This document shows positions 31,494 through 40,494 of a stretch of DNA of 64,000 nucleotides, piece after piece. The position numbers and the translations under genes are program-made. The stretch's first letter is position 1; each line of letters begins with the position of its first letter. The notes under the pieces are model-generated. The model was not told where the DNA came from, searched no databases, and saw nothing but the letters and a program-made list of their open reading frames with translations. The stretch is from Aureicoccus marinus (lineage in GTDB: Bacteria; Bacteroidota; Bacteroidia; Flavobacteriales; Flavobacteriaceae), in contig NZ_MQVX01000001.1 in the NCBI RefSeq assembly GCF_002954325.1, positions 1,029,083 to 1,093,082 on the forward strand, given 5' to 3'.

Positions 31494-32393
31494 ATGAAAA
31501 AACTACTTCGCTTTGTATTTGTACTACTAGTTCTAGCCGCCGGAGGCGGATTTGCCTTCCTTCATCTTAAGGGAGGCGAATTGATTACAAAAAGAGACCG
31601 ACGATTGAATGAAGGCACACCGGAAGACCTGGAACTGGACTACGACAATTTAGTGCTCATCGGTCAAAATGATCTGGAGTTAAAAGGTTACTGGACCTTA
31701 ACCAAAGAAGAACCGAAGGCCGTAGTCATCCTGGTCCACGGGATTGGTGGAAACAAAGAACAGATGATGAATAAGGCCGATCTGCTTGCTCAGCAAGGCT
31801 ACGATGCCATCCTTTTCGATGGTAGAGGACATGGCGAAAGTCAGGGAGAACACATCACTTATGGTTTTTACGAGAAGGAGGATATAAAACGCATCGTTGA
31901 TTTTATCAAAGAAGAAAACGATAGTATTCCCATTGGTATTTGGGGCAACTCCATGGGGGGAGCTATTGCTTTACAAGCCTTGGAAGCAGATGAACGAATT
32001 AATTTCGGTATCGTTGAAAGTACGTTTAGATCACTGGACGAAGTGGTCTTCGAATACGGCAAACGAATGGCGAAAGGCGTCATGATCAAGCAAATTTCGG
32101 ACTATGCCTTAAAGCGGGCAGCCGAAGAAGCCAACTTCGACCCTACAGCTGTTCAGCCCATTGAATCGGCTAAAGAAATTGAACAAGCCGTCTTGATCGC
32201 TCACGGTGATTCGGATAAAAGAATTAGTGTTGACAATGCTCAAGATCTTTTCGACAGTCTTAAAACCGAGAAGAAAGAACTGGTCATTGTACCCAGAGCA
32301 GGACATCTGAATATGATGGAAGTCGGTGGAGAAGGCTTTAAGAGTCTGGTCATGGATTTTGTAAACAGTCAAGTTGAAGCTCTTAAAGAATAA
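31494..32393 (+). CDS. Alpha/beta hydrolase, membrane-anchored
   Basis: A 299-aa serine hydrolase. An N-terminal hydrophobic segment (about 4-26) looks like a signal anchor. The fold follows: VVILVHGIGGNKEQMM (oxyanion loop, about 74-89), DGRGHGESQGE (106-116), the nucleophile elbow GNSMGG (Ser about 153), the Asp in AHGDSDKRI (near 238-246), and the His in AGHLNMME (about 266). All three catalytic residues are present. The family is BAAT/esterase-like; likely an esterase or peptidase of the periplasm or membrane face. It follows the DinB gene by 16 bp. Confidence 0.87.
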   Translation: MKKLLRFVFVLLVLAAGGGFAFLHLKGGELITKRDRRLNEGTPEDLELDYDNLVLIGQNDLELKGYWTLTKEEPKAVVILVHGIGGNKEQMMNKADLLAQQGYDAILFDGRGHGESQGEHITYGFYEKEDIKRIVDFIKEENDSIPIGIWGNSMGGAIALQALEADERINFGIVESTFRSLDEVVFEYGKRMAKGVMIKQISDYALKRAAEEANFDPTAVQPIESAKEIEQAVLIAHGDSDKRISVDNAQDLFDSLKTEKKELVIVPRAGHLNMMEVGGEGFKSLVMDFVNSQVEALKE

Positions 32394-32437
32394 GAGCTCT
32401 TTCTGAAACAAAAACCGGTACGGTTCATCAATAAGGC

Positions 32438-33538
32438 ATGAACAAACACACACTTTTGGGGTGTACCCTGCTCGCCCTGTTTACCGCCTGCCAATTTCAA
32501 ATTAATCCTTCAAACGACACCACTTCAGAGACTGAACTTCAACTACCCGACAGCTTATCTGCCCGCAGAATTCAATATGTCCTTGATATGCGGCAAGAGG
32601 CAGCACAGCAAGTTTGGCCCGCCTTTGGCGAGAAAAAGGTAGAAGGCCCTTTTATTTATTTTAATGGAGAAGATTCGGAGGTATTCTTTCCAAACCAGCA
32701 AGTATTGAATAGCCTTACTACTTCGGAAACCTTTAGTGAGGATTATGTATTGAGTCCACGCACAGATTCCATTCCCTACCATTTCGAACTCATGATTAGT
32801 TTTGAAGAAGCCGACTCGACCAAACTGTATTACAACAATCCTGTTCAGCAATTTTTATCGGTGGAAGAAACGGGAATTTATATTCCATCGGTAAGCAGTA
32901 CAGAAAGTTGGAGTGCGATGGTTTTGCATGAGATGTTCCATCATTTTCAGTACAATACTCCTGAATTCAAGGAGTACACCAAAAAGAGAATCGCGCAATT
33001 GCCTTTTGATATTCGAGATTTGCGTAAACTCTGTTTGGAGGACAAGAGCTTTTTAGAAGCGGTTCAAAAAGAGAATGACCTTTTGCTTCAGGCCATCGAT
33101 CAAGAACCCAACCGAATGGCCTTAATTCGTTCCTATCTAAAAGCAAGAAAGTCGCGAATGGAGCAATACGGGAAGGTCTACCCTTTATTGGAAGAAGTAG
33201 AGAATTTCTATGACATTCAGGAAGGTTCTGCCCGCTTTATGGAATACAAGGGTATGAAAGTTATGGAGCAATGGAGCAAGTCCGAGCATGAACCGTCCAT
33301 TCAAAAGGACTCACTCTTTCATTCTCACAAGGAATTTCAGGATGTTAAATTCACCCAACCGGATTTTGAGTACTTGACCTATGCAGGTCCGGCAACCTAT
33401 CATTACGCGACAGGCTTTGCTATTTTACGCCTCTTGGAGCTCTTGGAAGTCCCCTTTCAGGATAAGATCTTAAGCTCTCCGGAAATAGGACTTCATACCT
33501 ACCTAGAGGATTACATCAGTAGGCAAGAGGGTTCTTAA
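32438..33538 (+). CDS. Lipoprotein with HExxHH metallopeptidase-like motif
   Basis: A 366-aa predicted SPII lipoprotein (FTAC, Cys18). In the middle, LHEMFHHFQ (near residues 165-173) has the HExxH pattern of zinc metallopeptidases with an extra His, and a later helix EGSARFMEYKGMKVME (near 264-279) could give a third Glu ligand; it is followed by TYHYATGFAILRLLELL. It could thus be a periplasmic gluzincin-like peptidase, but I recognise no named family and the motif alone is weak proof. Located 44 bp after the hydrolase gene. Confidence 0.65.
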   Translation: MNKHTLLGCTLLALFTACQFQINPSNDTTSETELQLPDSLSARRIQYVLDMRQEAAQQVWPAFGEKKVEGPFIYFNGEDSEVFFPNQQVLNSLTTSETFSEDYVLSPRTDSIPYHFELMISFEEADSTKLYYNNPVQQFLSVEETGIYIPSVSSTESWSAMVLHEMFHHFQYNTPEFKEYTKKRIAQLPFDIRDLRKLCLEDKSFLEAVQKENDLLLQAIDQEPNRMALIRSYLKARKSRMEQYGKVYPLLEEVENFYDIQEGSARFMEYKGMKVMEQWSKSEHEPSIQKDSLFHSHKEFQDVKFTQPDFEYLTYAGPATYHYATGFAILRLLELLEVPFQDKILSSPEIGLHTYLEDYISRQEGS

Positions 33539-33630
33539 GCACTGAATCGCCGCTTCTCAGCAAATGCTCCCCTCCAATTTCATGGGATGCCTTAAAATTT
33601 GTGTATTTTACTGGATAAGAGCGAGCAAAC

Positions 33631-34275
33631 GTGAATACCAACCCGAAAACCGTCGTCTTGTGCGAAGACCATCTGATCGTCAGTGATGGGCTCAGTTCTT
33701 TAATTCACAGTTTTAAAGGATTTCAAGTGATCAAGGCAGTATCTAACTACAAAGCCCTGCTCGATTTCTTCTCCAAGGGACTTCCAGATATCCTTGTACT
33801 GGATCTCAATCTTCCCGATAAAAACGGAATGGAAATACTACGTGAGTTCCGGGAAAATGGCATTGAAGTTCCCACGCTGGTTTTAACCATGTACAACAAA
33901 AGCAGTATCATACAAAAGTCAAAAAGTCTGGGGGCACGCGGCTTTTTGCTTAAAAACTGTAGTTCTGAAGATTTAGAAGATGCCTTGAATCACGTAGTTC
34001 AGTCTGAGAAATTTTACTATGGTGAGGGGGTCCGTAGGGCCCTTGAGAATTCTCGAGGACAGGCCGATGATTTTACTAAAAGCGTTCAACTCACACCTCG
34101 CGAAAAGGAGATTGTGATTTGTCTTTGTGAAGGTAAAAAGGTACCCGACATTGCTGAAATCATGAACATCAGTCCCCTAACCGTTGAGACACACAAGAAG
34201 AATATTTACAAAAAACTCGGGGTCGACAGCAATGTCAAGCTCGTGAACTTCGCTCATGAAAACCAACTCATCTAA
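33631..34275 (+). CDS. NarL/LuxR-type response regulator
   Basis: A 214-aa response regulator starting with GTG at 33631. The receiver domain has the acidic pair EDH (11-13), phospho-acceptor Asp in LDLNLPDKNGMEIL (about 55-61), Thr in VLTMYNK, and Lys in LLKN. The C-terminal LuxR-type HTH has LTPREKEIVICLCEGKKVPDIAEIMNISPLTVETHKKNIYKKLGV (about 152-196). It should bind DNA as a dimer once phosphorylated. The partner histidine kinase gene overlaps its 3' end by 20 bp, so they are a cognate pair in one operon. Confidence 0.93.
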   Translation: MNTNPKTVVLCEDHLIVSDGLSSLIHSFKGFQVIKAVSNYKALLDFFSKGLPDILVLDLNLPDKNGMEILREFRENGIEVPTLVLTMYNKSSIIQKSKSLGARGFLLKNCSSEDLEDALNHVVQSEKFYYGEGVRRALENSRGQADDFTKSVQLTPREKEIVICLCEGKKVPDIAEIMNISPLTVETHKKNIYKKLGVDSNVKLVNFAHENQLI

Positions 34276-36103
34276 ACGGAATCTTGGGCTGATCACGGGT
34301 TTCCTATTCCTTGGGTTGGCCATACTAAAAGCCCAAACTCCAAATAGGCTGGAAAATTTGAGGTTGTATGGCGAACTCTACACCAGCACACAAAAGGCAA
34401 GCCCTTTTCATTTGAATCGACTTAGCGACTTCAAAGAACAAAATGACAAGCGCTCTTTCGTTTATCTTGATTTCGCCGTGTCCCAAGCCTATTTGGATTT
34501 TGAACTACTCAATCCAAACACCCAAAGCACAACTTACACTTTGAGCTTTTCTTACCCCTTTATCGAAGATGTTCGAGTTTATAAACGCAAACGAAATACG
34601 CTAAAAGAAATTGGATTTTTGGGATTGACTTCGGGGCATAGTCCGAATGGACGCAGCTGGAATACCCAGATCACCCTGGCTCCTCATGAGAGGGCCAACT
34701 TCTATGTGGTTTTCACTAAATCAGAGGGCAAGCCCCTGGCCACCGATATGAACTTGCATACCAAAGGCCGATTTGATCAACTTTCAGCCTTGCAAAATAC
34801 GTTGATTGGTTCCTATTTTGGCCTCACGCTCATTTCCATCTTATTTGCCCTTTTCATCTTCTACGCAACACAATACAGTAACGCCCTGCTCTACGCACTT
34901 TATTTAATTTCCTTGGGTGTTTATATGGCGGCTTATCTGGGGTACATCAACCTAATCATACCCGCCTCCAATTTAGATAATGGACGCCTACTCTATGTCT
35001 TGGCCATTGAGTTTTCTACATTGATTTTTGTCCTTTTTGCCCAAGAACTTTTACAAGCCAAAAAGTACTTACCGCAATTGAAGCGCGTTGTAGAAATCAT
35101 CATTGGCGTTCAGGTCGCCCTTCGCCTTGTATTTCACTTTATCACGCCATCACTGTACGAAGCACAGGTCGCCCTATTTATGAAATTTTGGTATGCCACT
35201 ATACTGTTTTTGGTCTGTGCCGTGATTGCTGAAATTGTGGTCTATCTGCGCTACAACAAAAAAGTTGGTGTTTACTTTGCCATCTCTTACCTGTTCATGA
35301 CTCTGGCCTCCGTTTTTATGTTGTTGCATCACAGCTTTGGATTGGTCAAAGTCACTTTTTTCGGGCTCTCTCAGATCCTTTTTGCCTCCGTGCTGGAGAT
35401 CTTATTCTTATCGATTACCCTCTCCTTAATCATACGTCAAATCTACAGCGATCGCAATGCCTTGGCGCAAAAACTATTGGTTCAACAGCAAAAATTCCTA
35501 AATGCCTATGTCCAGGGGCAGGAAGAGGAAAGACGCAGACTTGGAGCAGAATTACACGACAACATCGGGAGTCGGGTGTCCAACATTAGACGCCTGTTCA
35601 GTACAAAACCCAATAAAAAAGACGTCGAAAAAGAACTTGATCAAGTCTGCACAGAAATTCGGGAGATGGCTCATGCCCTCACCCCAGCTGATATTCAGTT
35701 AGTTGGTTTAGCAGGGGTACTTGAAGATCTCTTCCAGGAGGTGGAAGAAACGGAAGGGCTTAAGATGCAATTCAACACCTATCAATTCCCAGAAGATTTA
35801 GACGAAGAAAAGGCCACCCATCTCTACCGTATAGTGCAAGAATTAGTACAAAACGTCATTAAGCACGCCAAAGCAAGTACCGTTAGCATGCAACTATTTG
35901 GGCACGATGAATCCTTGACGTTGAGTTTTGAAGACGATGGACAAGGCCTATCCGCAACCGATTCCGGAGAAGGCATAGGATTACAAAACATACGCTCTCG
36001 GGTAGATCAGCTGAAAGGCCAATTTTGTTGGACTCCAGTCCACAAAACGGCACTTCAATCTTGGTCATTGTTCCCCTTGAATATACCTGAGTTCTGGTAT
36101 TGA
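34256..36103 (+). CDS. 7TMR-DISM sensor histidine kinase, C-terminus frame-broken
   Basis: A 615-aa membrane histidine kinase: signal peptide (1-26), periplasmic 7TMR-DISM extracellular domain (about 40-170), seven hydrophobic helices (about 185-385), a coiled linker, then a HisKA_3 domain with EEERRRLGAELHDNIGSR (His at about 433) and a HATPase domain (ELVQNVIKHA, DDGQGL, GIGLQNIRSRV). The last residues as written do not fit, because in frame -1 the sequence reads LDSSPQNGTSILVIVPLEYT and stops at 36088-36090, which is the normal end of this domain. One missing T in the T4 run at 36023-36026 explains it. Overlaps the response regulator by 20 bp. Confidence 0.9.
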   Translation: MKTNSSKRNLGLITGFLFLGLAILKAQTPNRLENLRLYGELYTSTQKASPFHLNRLSDFKEQNDKRSFVYLDFAVSQAYLDFELLNPNTQSTTYTLSFSYPFIEDVRVYKRKRNTLKEIGFLGLTSGHSPNGRSWNTQITLAPHERANFYVVFTKSEGKPLATDMNLHTKGRFDQLSALQNTLIGSYFGLTLISILFALFIFYATQYSNALLYALYLISLGVYMAAYLGYINLIIPASNLDNGRLLYVLAIEFSTLIFVLFAQELLQAKKYLPQLKRVVEIIIGVQVALRLVFHFITPSLYEAQVALFMKFWYATILFLVCAVIAEIVVYLRYNKKVGVYFAISYLFMTLASVFMLLHHSFGLVKVTFFGLSQILFASVLEILFLSITLSLIIRQIYSDRNALAQKLLVQQQKFLNAYVQGQEEERRRLGAELHDNIGSRVSNIRRLFSTKPNKKDVEKELDQVCTEIREMAHALTPADIQLVGLAGVLEDLFQEVEETEGLKMQFNTYQFPEDLDEEKATHLYRIVQELVQNVIKHAKASTVSMQLFGHDESLTLSFEDDGQGLSATDSGEGIGLQNIRSRVDQLKGQFCWTPVHKTALQSWSLFPLNIPEFWY

Positions 36104-36154
36104 CTTAGCCAAGCAGATACTCTTGTTTTGGCATAAACATAAAACCAGAACAAA

Positions 36155-37579
36155 ATGAGATGGAAATCACTCCTCCTCTTCGGGCTATTCATCGTCCAGG
36201 GGATGCACTCGCAAAACGACAACTTTAGCACCACCACAAAACTGAAAAGTGAGCCCTATTTTATAGTAGATGAGGAACCTTTTCAAGATGAAATCAATAG
36301 GGCTTTCAGGTCTGTTTTAACTAGTCCGGATTTGGCCAAACTAAACTTCTCGCCAGAGTGTAATCTAAAAACCAGTTATGTCAAGCAAGTAATTGATCAT
36401 CTGCGCAATACAGCGAGTAGTATCAACTTTTACCCAACGGAAAATTTCCAGAAGAAGCCTGAAAATGTAAGCGACTGGACAATTGAGGGTATTTTCAAGC
36501 ATCTAGAATTGAAATCAGTCGATCGCGGATTCTTTCCGTCTGTTGCTGACCGGGTAGCCCAGGCTTACTCTGACGCAAAAAATTTCTCTGATTTTGCTTT
36601 TCGACTCACCAAAAAAGATCTTGGCAAATTAAGCGATGAACAAAAAAATGAAATGCGAGTCGCGTATAACAAGCTCAGTTTTCTCTTGAAAAAAGAGAAT
36701 CATTGGCGTTATCGTGGCATGGCAAAAACCATTGGCGAATGCAGAGTCTTTCTTGACCCGACGATAAGAGTTAGTAAACTAAAATTTCCTAAAGTTGACT
36801 ACGAGGTACTCATCAATATCAATTCAACTTGCCCCTGTGGCACAGGCGTCAAGGAGAGTAAATTTACGTACACGGCCAAGCTCCAAGGCATAATGACCAA
36901 TTCTAAATGGAGTATTTCAACCCCTAAAAAGGTAAAATTCAATACGGAATATATCAAGTGCTGCCCCTCCAAAGAGAATGCTAAACAAGCTTCCTATGAT
37001 GAATTGTCAGATCGAATAGCAGAATCAATGACTCAAAGAATGCAAGAAAGCCTTGAAGAGTCGCCAAACCGAGAAGAATTCAAAGAGCCTGAACTCGCTG
37101 ATCGTCCAATTGGGCAACGCCTGAATTATTTTGCCGGGGGTGGTTTGGTTTTGGGCCCCGAAACCGACTTTTTCGGTTTTAATTACCTGGTCAGTATTGC
37201 GTATTTAATCCACGCGACGAAGGCATTAGAGATTATGCCAGAATTGGGTTACTCCAGATTTACCGGAAAAGAAACCGACTTTGGCTTCCAGACTGAAGGG
37301 GTAGCGTTCGCTCCTGTAAAAGCTCGGGCATTGGTTGAGCTTTCCGATGTATCACCAGGACTCGATGGCTTTACTGTGTCCGCAGGTCTTGGGTATGCCA
37401 TTGGTCTTACTGAAGGAATATCTGGCGGTATGGCCTATGATATTGGCGGGGGGTACCGAATAAAAAATGCTACTGAAAAGAGTCCATGTCAGTGGGACCT
37501 CTCTGCCATGTTTACTGGTATTCAAGTTGAGAATGGCAGTTTTAGCTCGGTTATATTCGGTGTTCGTGTTCGCTATTAA
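36155..37579 (+). CDS. Secreted protein with C-terminal beta-barrel-like domain
   Basis: A 474-aa protein with a signal peptide (1-20, MHSQ). The N-terminal part (about 25-300) has no recognised domain; it includes a helical region, a Cys-containing stretch NSTCPCGTG near 226-234 and KCCPSK further on, which could form disulfides or a metal site. The C-terminal 150 residues (from about 325) have alternating hydrophobic/aromatic strands and end in VRVRY, an outer-membrane beta-barrel pattern. It lies downstream of the two-component pair and could be a target of it, but that is inference. Function unknown. Confidence 0.7.
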   Translation: MRWKSLLLFGLFIVQGMHSQNDNFSTTTKLKSEPYFIVDEEPFQDEINRAFRSVLTSPDLAKLNFSPECNLKTSYVKQVIDHLRNTASSINFYPTENFQKKPENVSDWTIEGIFKHLELKSVDRGFFPSVADRVAQAYSDAKNFSDFAFRLTKKDLGKLSDEQKNEMRVAYNKLSFLLKKENHWRYRGMAKTIGECRVFLDPTIRVSKLKFPKVDYEVLININSTCPCGTGVKESKFTYTAKLQGIMTNSKWSISTPKKVKFNTEYIKCCPSKENAKQASYDELSDRIAESMTQRMQESLEESPNREEFKEPELADRPIGQRLNYFAGGGLVLGPETDFFGFNYLVSIAYLIHATKALEIMPELGYSRFTGKETDFGFQTEGVAFAPVKARALVELSDVSPGLDGFTVSAGLGYAIGLTEGISGGMAYDIGGGYRIKNATEKSPCQWDLSAMFTGIQVENGSFSSVIFGVRVRY

Positions 37580-37679
37580 AACAACTTGTCCTAAATCTCG
37601 ATTTTCAATTAAGTTTTGATTTTGATAAGCCTATATTTTTAGTTAATGGTTAGTGTTTAGTAAAGCTTATCAGTAAAAG

Positions 37680-37705
37680 GTCCCGGCAAGAACCGGGGCT
37701 TTTTT
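37680..37705 (+). terminator. Intrinsic terminator
   Basis: GTCCCGG (37680-37686), loop CAAGAA, CCGGGGC (37693-37699), then TTTTTT. Seven base pairs with one G-U. The stem resembles the terminator at 7213. Confidence 0.85.
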
Positions 37706-37749
37706 ATTCGCTGTGACATTGGTTAATTTTAAGGACACAAAGAACTGAA

Positions 37750-39054
37750 ATGGATACAACTCACGATGCTGATTTTGATGCGTTTCTAAGGGACAAACGT
37801 CCGGACGAATACCGACTTCGCAATTTGATCCTGAACCAATACCAAAGTCATCTGCACGACGAAGGAATTATTCAAACAAATGATTTAGAAGGAATCCTGG
37901 GATTATTACGCGAATTGGCGTCTGGAAGAGGTCTGCCTTCTACCCCTACTTATCCTTTAAAGGAAGAACTTCGCAAGAACAACCTTTATACCGATCAGAA
38001 GGATTTGAAGAACGAGGACTCTATAGTTATGGAGTTTTTTTCGCTTCACTTTCCAGTTCATCTTAAAGAATTGATTCCTGTCGACAAACTGCAAGAGGCC
38101 CATTCTAAAAATCAAATGGAAAAAGTCAATTTGTACAGGCTTTATCTGGACCATTTAGTTCCGGAAGATCTCTTACTTCTCCGCATTCGAGAACGAATTT
38201 TCAAATTGATTGATCCCAATTGCAAGGACCCGATTTATGTCTATGTTGGTAAGCCTACTTCTCGAGAAATTCATTCTCATCATCAAAAGACGATAGATAA
38301 GTTGGTCGCTGCCTATAGGGACCAGCCTTTTGTTGAAGCCATCATTATTGGTGGTTCTGTGGCCAAGGGCTGCGCCCGCGAGGATTCCGATGTCGATTTT
38401 ATGATGTTGGTTCAAGACGAAGAATACATAAAAAGAGAAGCCGTAAATGACCTCTTTATCATCCGCACAGACCTTTGTGATTACCCCAAGGGATATGTAG
38501 ATGGAAAGATTATTTCCTGGGACTATTTAAAGTTGGTGGCAGAAAAAGGGAATGAACCGACGAGAGCTGCTTTCGATGGAGCTTTCCCTGCATATAATAA
38601 AGACGCAAGGCTTTTAGATCTGTTGCATAAAATACAGCGATATCCAGAGGAAGGACGGGAAGAGCGCATGCGTTCCTTCTATTCCATGGCTTTTATACAA
38701 CATTGGCTTATGGGCGAGGCTGATCGTCACGATAACCTCTATACCAAAACAAGAGCCGCTTCCCAGTTGACGCTCTTTGCCTCCCGATTAATCTTAGCAC
38801 ACAACCGCATTTTATTTCCCTACCACAAATGGCTGATAACCTATTTAGACAAGTGTCCAGATAAACCAGAGCACTTTAAGGAACAAATAGAACAGCTCCT
38901 GCTCCACCCCAATATGGAAAATGCGCATACTCTTTTCAATAATCTAAAAGAATTTCAGGACTGGGGAGTAACTGATTTAGAAGCCTTTACTTGGTTTCTT
39001 ACTGATGTGGAATGGAGTTGGATGAGGGATCAAACCCCTTTAGAAGACCTGTAA
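37750..39054 (+). CDS. Nucleotidyltransferase-domain protein
   Basis: A 434-aa cytoplasmic protein. Residues about 180-235 hold a Pol-beta-type nucleotidyltransferase motif: EAIIIGGSVAKGCAREDSDVDFMMLV, with the GGSxAxG loop and the DxD metal ligands. The N-terminal 170 residues are helical with no named domain; the C-terminal 190 are helical too (FYSMAFIQHWLMGEADRHDNLY). This arrangement resembles uncharacterised nucleotidyltransferases that may modify small molecules, proteins or tRNA. There is no adjacent antitoxin (MNT/HEPN) gene, so no toxin system is claimed. It follows a terminator and is followed 10 bp later by a lipoprotein gene. Confidence 0.82.
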   Translation: MDTTHDADFDAFLRDKRPDEYRLRNLILNQYQSHLHDEGIIQTNDLEGILGLLRELASGRGLPSTPTYPLKEELRKNNLYTDQKDLKNEDSIVMEFFSLHFPVHLKELIPVDKLQEAHSKNQMEKVNLYRLYLDHLVPEDLLLLRIRERIFKLIDPNCKDPIYVYVGKPTSREIHSHHQKTIDKLVAAYRDQPFVEAIIIGGSVAKGCAREDSDVDFMMLVQDEEYIKREAVNDLFIIRTDLCDYPKGYVDGKIISWDYLKLVAEKGNEPTRAAFDGAFPAYNKDARLLDLLHKIQRYPEEGREERMRSFYSMAFIQHWLMGEADRHDNLYTKTRAASQLTLFASRLILAHNRILFPYHKWLITYLDKCPDKPEHFKEQIEQLLLHPNMENAHTLFNNLKEFQDWGVTDLEAFTWFLTDVEWSWMRDQTPLEDL

Positions 39055-39064
39055 TTTATACGTT

Positions 39065-39667
39065 ATGACAAAAAACTTATTCCTGCTCTGCTTGATTCTG
39101 CTTGCTTCTTGCGCTACTAAAGAAGAACAAGGCGTGGGCTACATGAACTACCACCAAGAAATCCAAAGGGCTGAAGAGTTCATTGTCAACGAAGACTATC
39201 AAGAGGCCCTCACGATTTATGCGAAACAAGCTGAGGGGGTTAAGTATTTAAAAACCGAGCATCAGGTCACCCATGGTTTTGCAAACACCATCGTTACGCT
39301 GAGCAAAGAAGAGAACAATTCGGAAGAAGATCTTGTCAGCGCTCAATACAAAGGAAAGGAAAGCCTCTTCCCTATCTACGAGTCGCTGATTGGCTTTGTT
39401 AAGACTCTGGGAAGCGATGTTACCATCACCCCTAAAAAAGGCAGTGTGAGTATTATCCGAAAACGGCAATTCATACTGATTAAACCCGCGACCAAAAGCC
39501 GAATTGATCTTGGCTTTAAGCTAAAAGACAAGCCCACCACCGATCGTCTTGAAAATTCAGGTCCTTTCGGCACCATGTGTACACACCGGGTGCAATTGAC
39601 CGATACGGCCCAGGTAGACCCTGAATTAAAGGACTGGATAAAAGAAGCCTACGAGAAGTCTGTTTAG
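39065..39667 (+). CDS. Chimeric lipoprotein carrying DUF4287 remnant and DUF5655 domain
   Basis: A 200-aa ORF. Residues 1-55 are a lipoprotein start (LLASC, Cys16) plus a helical AEEFIVNEDYQEALTIY segment of flavobacterial TPR-like lipoproteins. From about 57 the sequence becomes the last part of DUF4287 (YLKTEHQVTHGFANTIV), and from about 91 a complete DUF5655 domain (SAQYKGKESLFPIYESL, RKRQFILIKPATKSRIDLG, TMCTHRVQLTD). DUF4287-DUF5655 proteins are normally cytoplasmic and start with the full DUF4287, so this looks like an in-frame fusion of two genes after a deletion. Whether a DUF5655 can work outside the cytoplasm is doubtful. Confidence 0.68.
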   Translation: MTKNLFLLCLILLASCATKEEQGVGYMNYHQEIQRAEEFIVNEDYQEALTIYAKQAEGVKYLKTEHQVTHGFANTIVTLSKEENNSEEDLVSAQYKGKESLFPIYESLIGFVKTLGSDVTITPKKGSVSIIRKRQFILIKPATKSRIDLGFKLKDKPTTDRLENSGPFGTMCTHRVQLTDTAQVDPELKDWIKEAYEKSV

Positions 39668-39675
39668 AGATTAAA

Positions 39676-40245
39676 ATGTCCCTTCAAAGTCCTTACTTTT
39701 TTACTTCTGAGCGTTTAGGATTCCGCAACTGGACATCCGAAGACTTGGATGAACTAGCGGCACTCTGTGCAGATCCGGCGGTCATGAAGTACTTTCCCGC
39801 CACCCTGACCCGAGAAGAAAGTGAAGCTTATCTGCAACGGCTGCAAAAGCATTACGATACCTACGGTTATAATTATTACGCTGTAGAACGCTTAGATAAT
39901 GGCGAATGGATTGGGCTTATTGGTCTGGCCTATCAGACCTATGAGGTGGATTTTTTGCCGGCTACGGACATCGGTTGGCGGCTCAAGCAGTCCGCTTGGG
40001 GAAAGGGTTATGCAACCGAAGGTGCCAAGAGGTGTCTCAGCCATGGCTTTGAAACCCTCGGTCTTGAGCGCATTGTTTCCACCTGTGTCATTCAGAATTC
40101 CCCATCGGAAAACGTGATGCAAAAAATAGGGATGACACGCATGAGCGAATTCGACCATCCCAAATTATGGGATTACCCCGAAAACCTGCGTTGTGTTTGG
40201 TATGAGATGACTCCTGAGGCAGACCAAATCCAACGATATTCATGA
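39676..40245 (+). CDS. GNAT family N-acetyltransferase (RimJ/RimL type)
   Basis: A 189-aa GNAT of the RimJ/RimL group. It starts SPYFFTSERLGFRNWTSEDLDEL, has IGLIGLAYQTYEVDF, the acetyl-CoA loop LKQSAWGKGYATEGAKRCL (about 99-117, with the Q/RxxGxG/A pattern as QSAWGKGYAT), and the end NSPSENVMQKIGMTRMSEF. All parts of the fold are present, unlike the truncated GNAT at 26905. It probably acetylates a ribosomal protein or small amine; substrate unknown. It starts 8 bp after the chimeric lipoprotein gene. Confidence 0.88.
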   Translation: MSLQSPYFFTSERLGFRNWTSEDLDELAALCADPAVMKYFPATLTREESEAYLQRLQKHYDTYGYNYYAVERLDNGEWIGLIGLAYQTYEVDFLPATDIGWRLKQSAWGKGYATEGAKRCLSHGFETLGLERIVSTCVIQNSPSENVMQKIGMTRMSEFDHPKLWDYPENLRCVWYEMTPEADQIQRYS

Positions 40246-40494
40246 AAGGGTTTCCAAAACGGCAAAACCATTGATTATTTCAAAAGAGTCTATACGTTCT
40301 GAAGCCATTACAGACTTAAAAATTGAAGAATAAATACTTTAAAGGTTGGTTGCGATCATGAAGATACTCCAGAACCATTTCACAGATTTTTTTGGCCACT
40401 TAATCGATCGCTGGAGGGGCAAAAGAACTTTGGGTTGTTCTAATTTATATATTCGTAAGGATAGCTCTTTATAGGGCTGAGAACACTCACCATT

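Noticed and set aside
37750..39054. Nucleotidyltransferase as part of a toxin-antitoxin pair (MNT/HEPN)
   Set aside because: No HEPN-type or short antitoxin gene adjoins; the protein is long and the next gene is a lipoprotein.
40246..40494. Possible small gene or remnant in the 249-bp gap
   Set aside because: A 38-codon frame from 40358 has no promoter, no family pattern and no neighbour support; nothing else was recognised.
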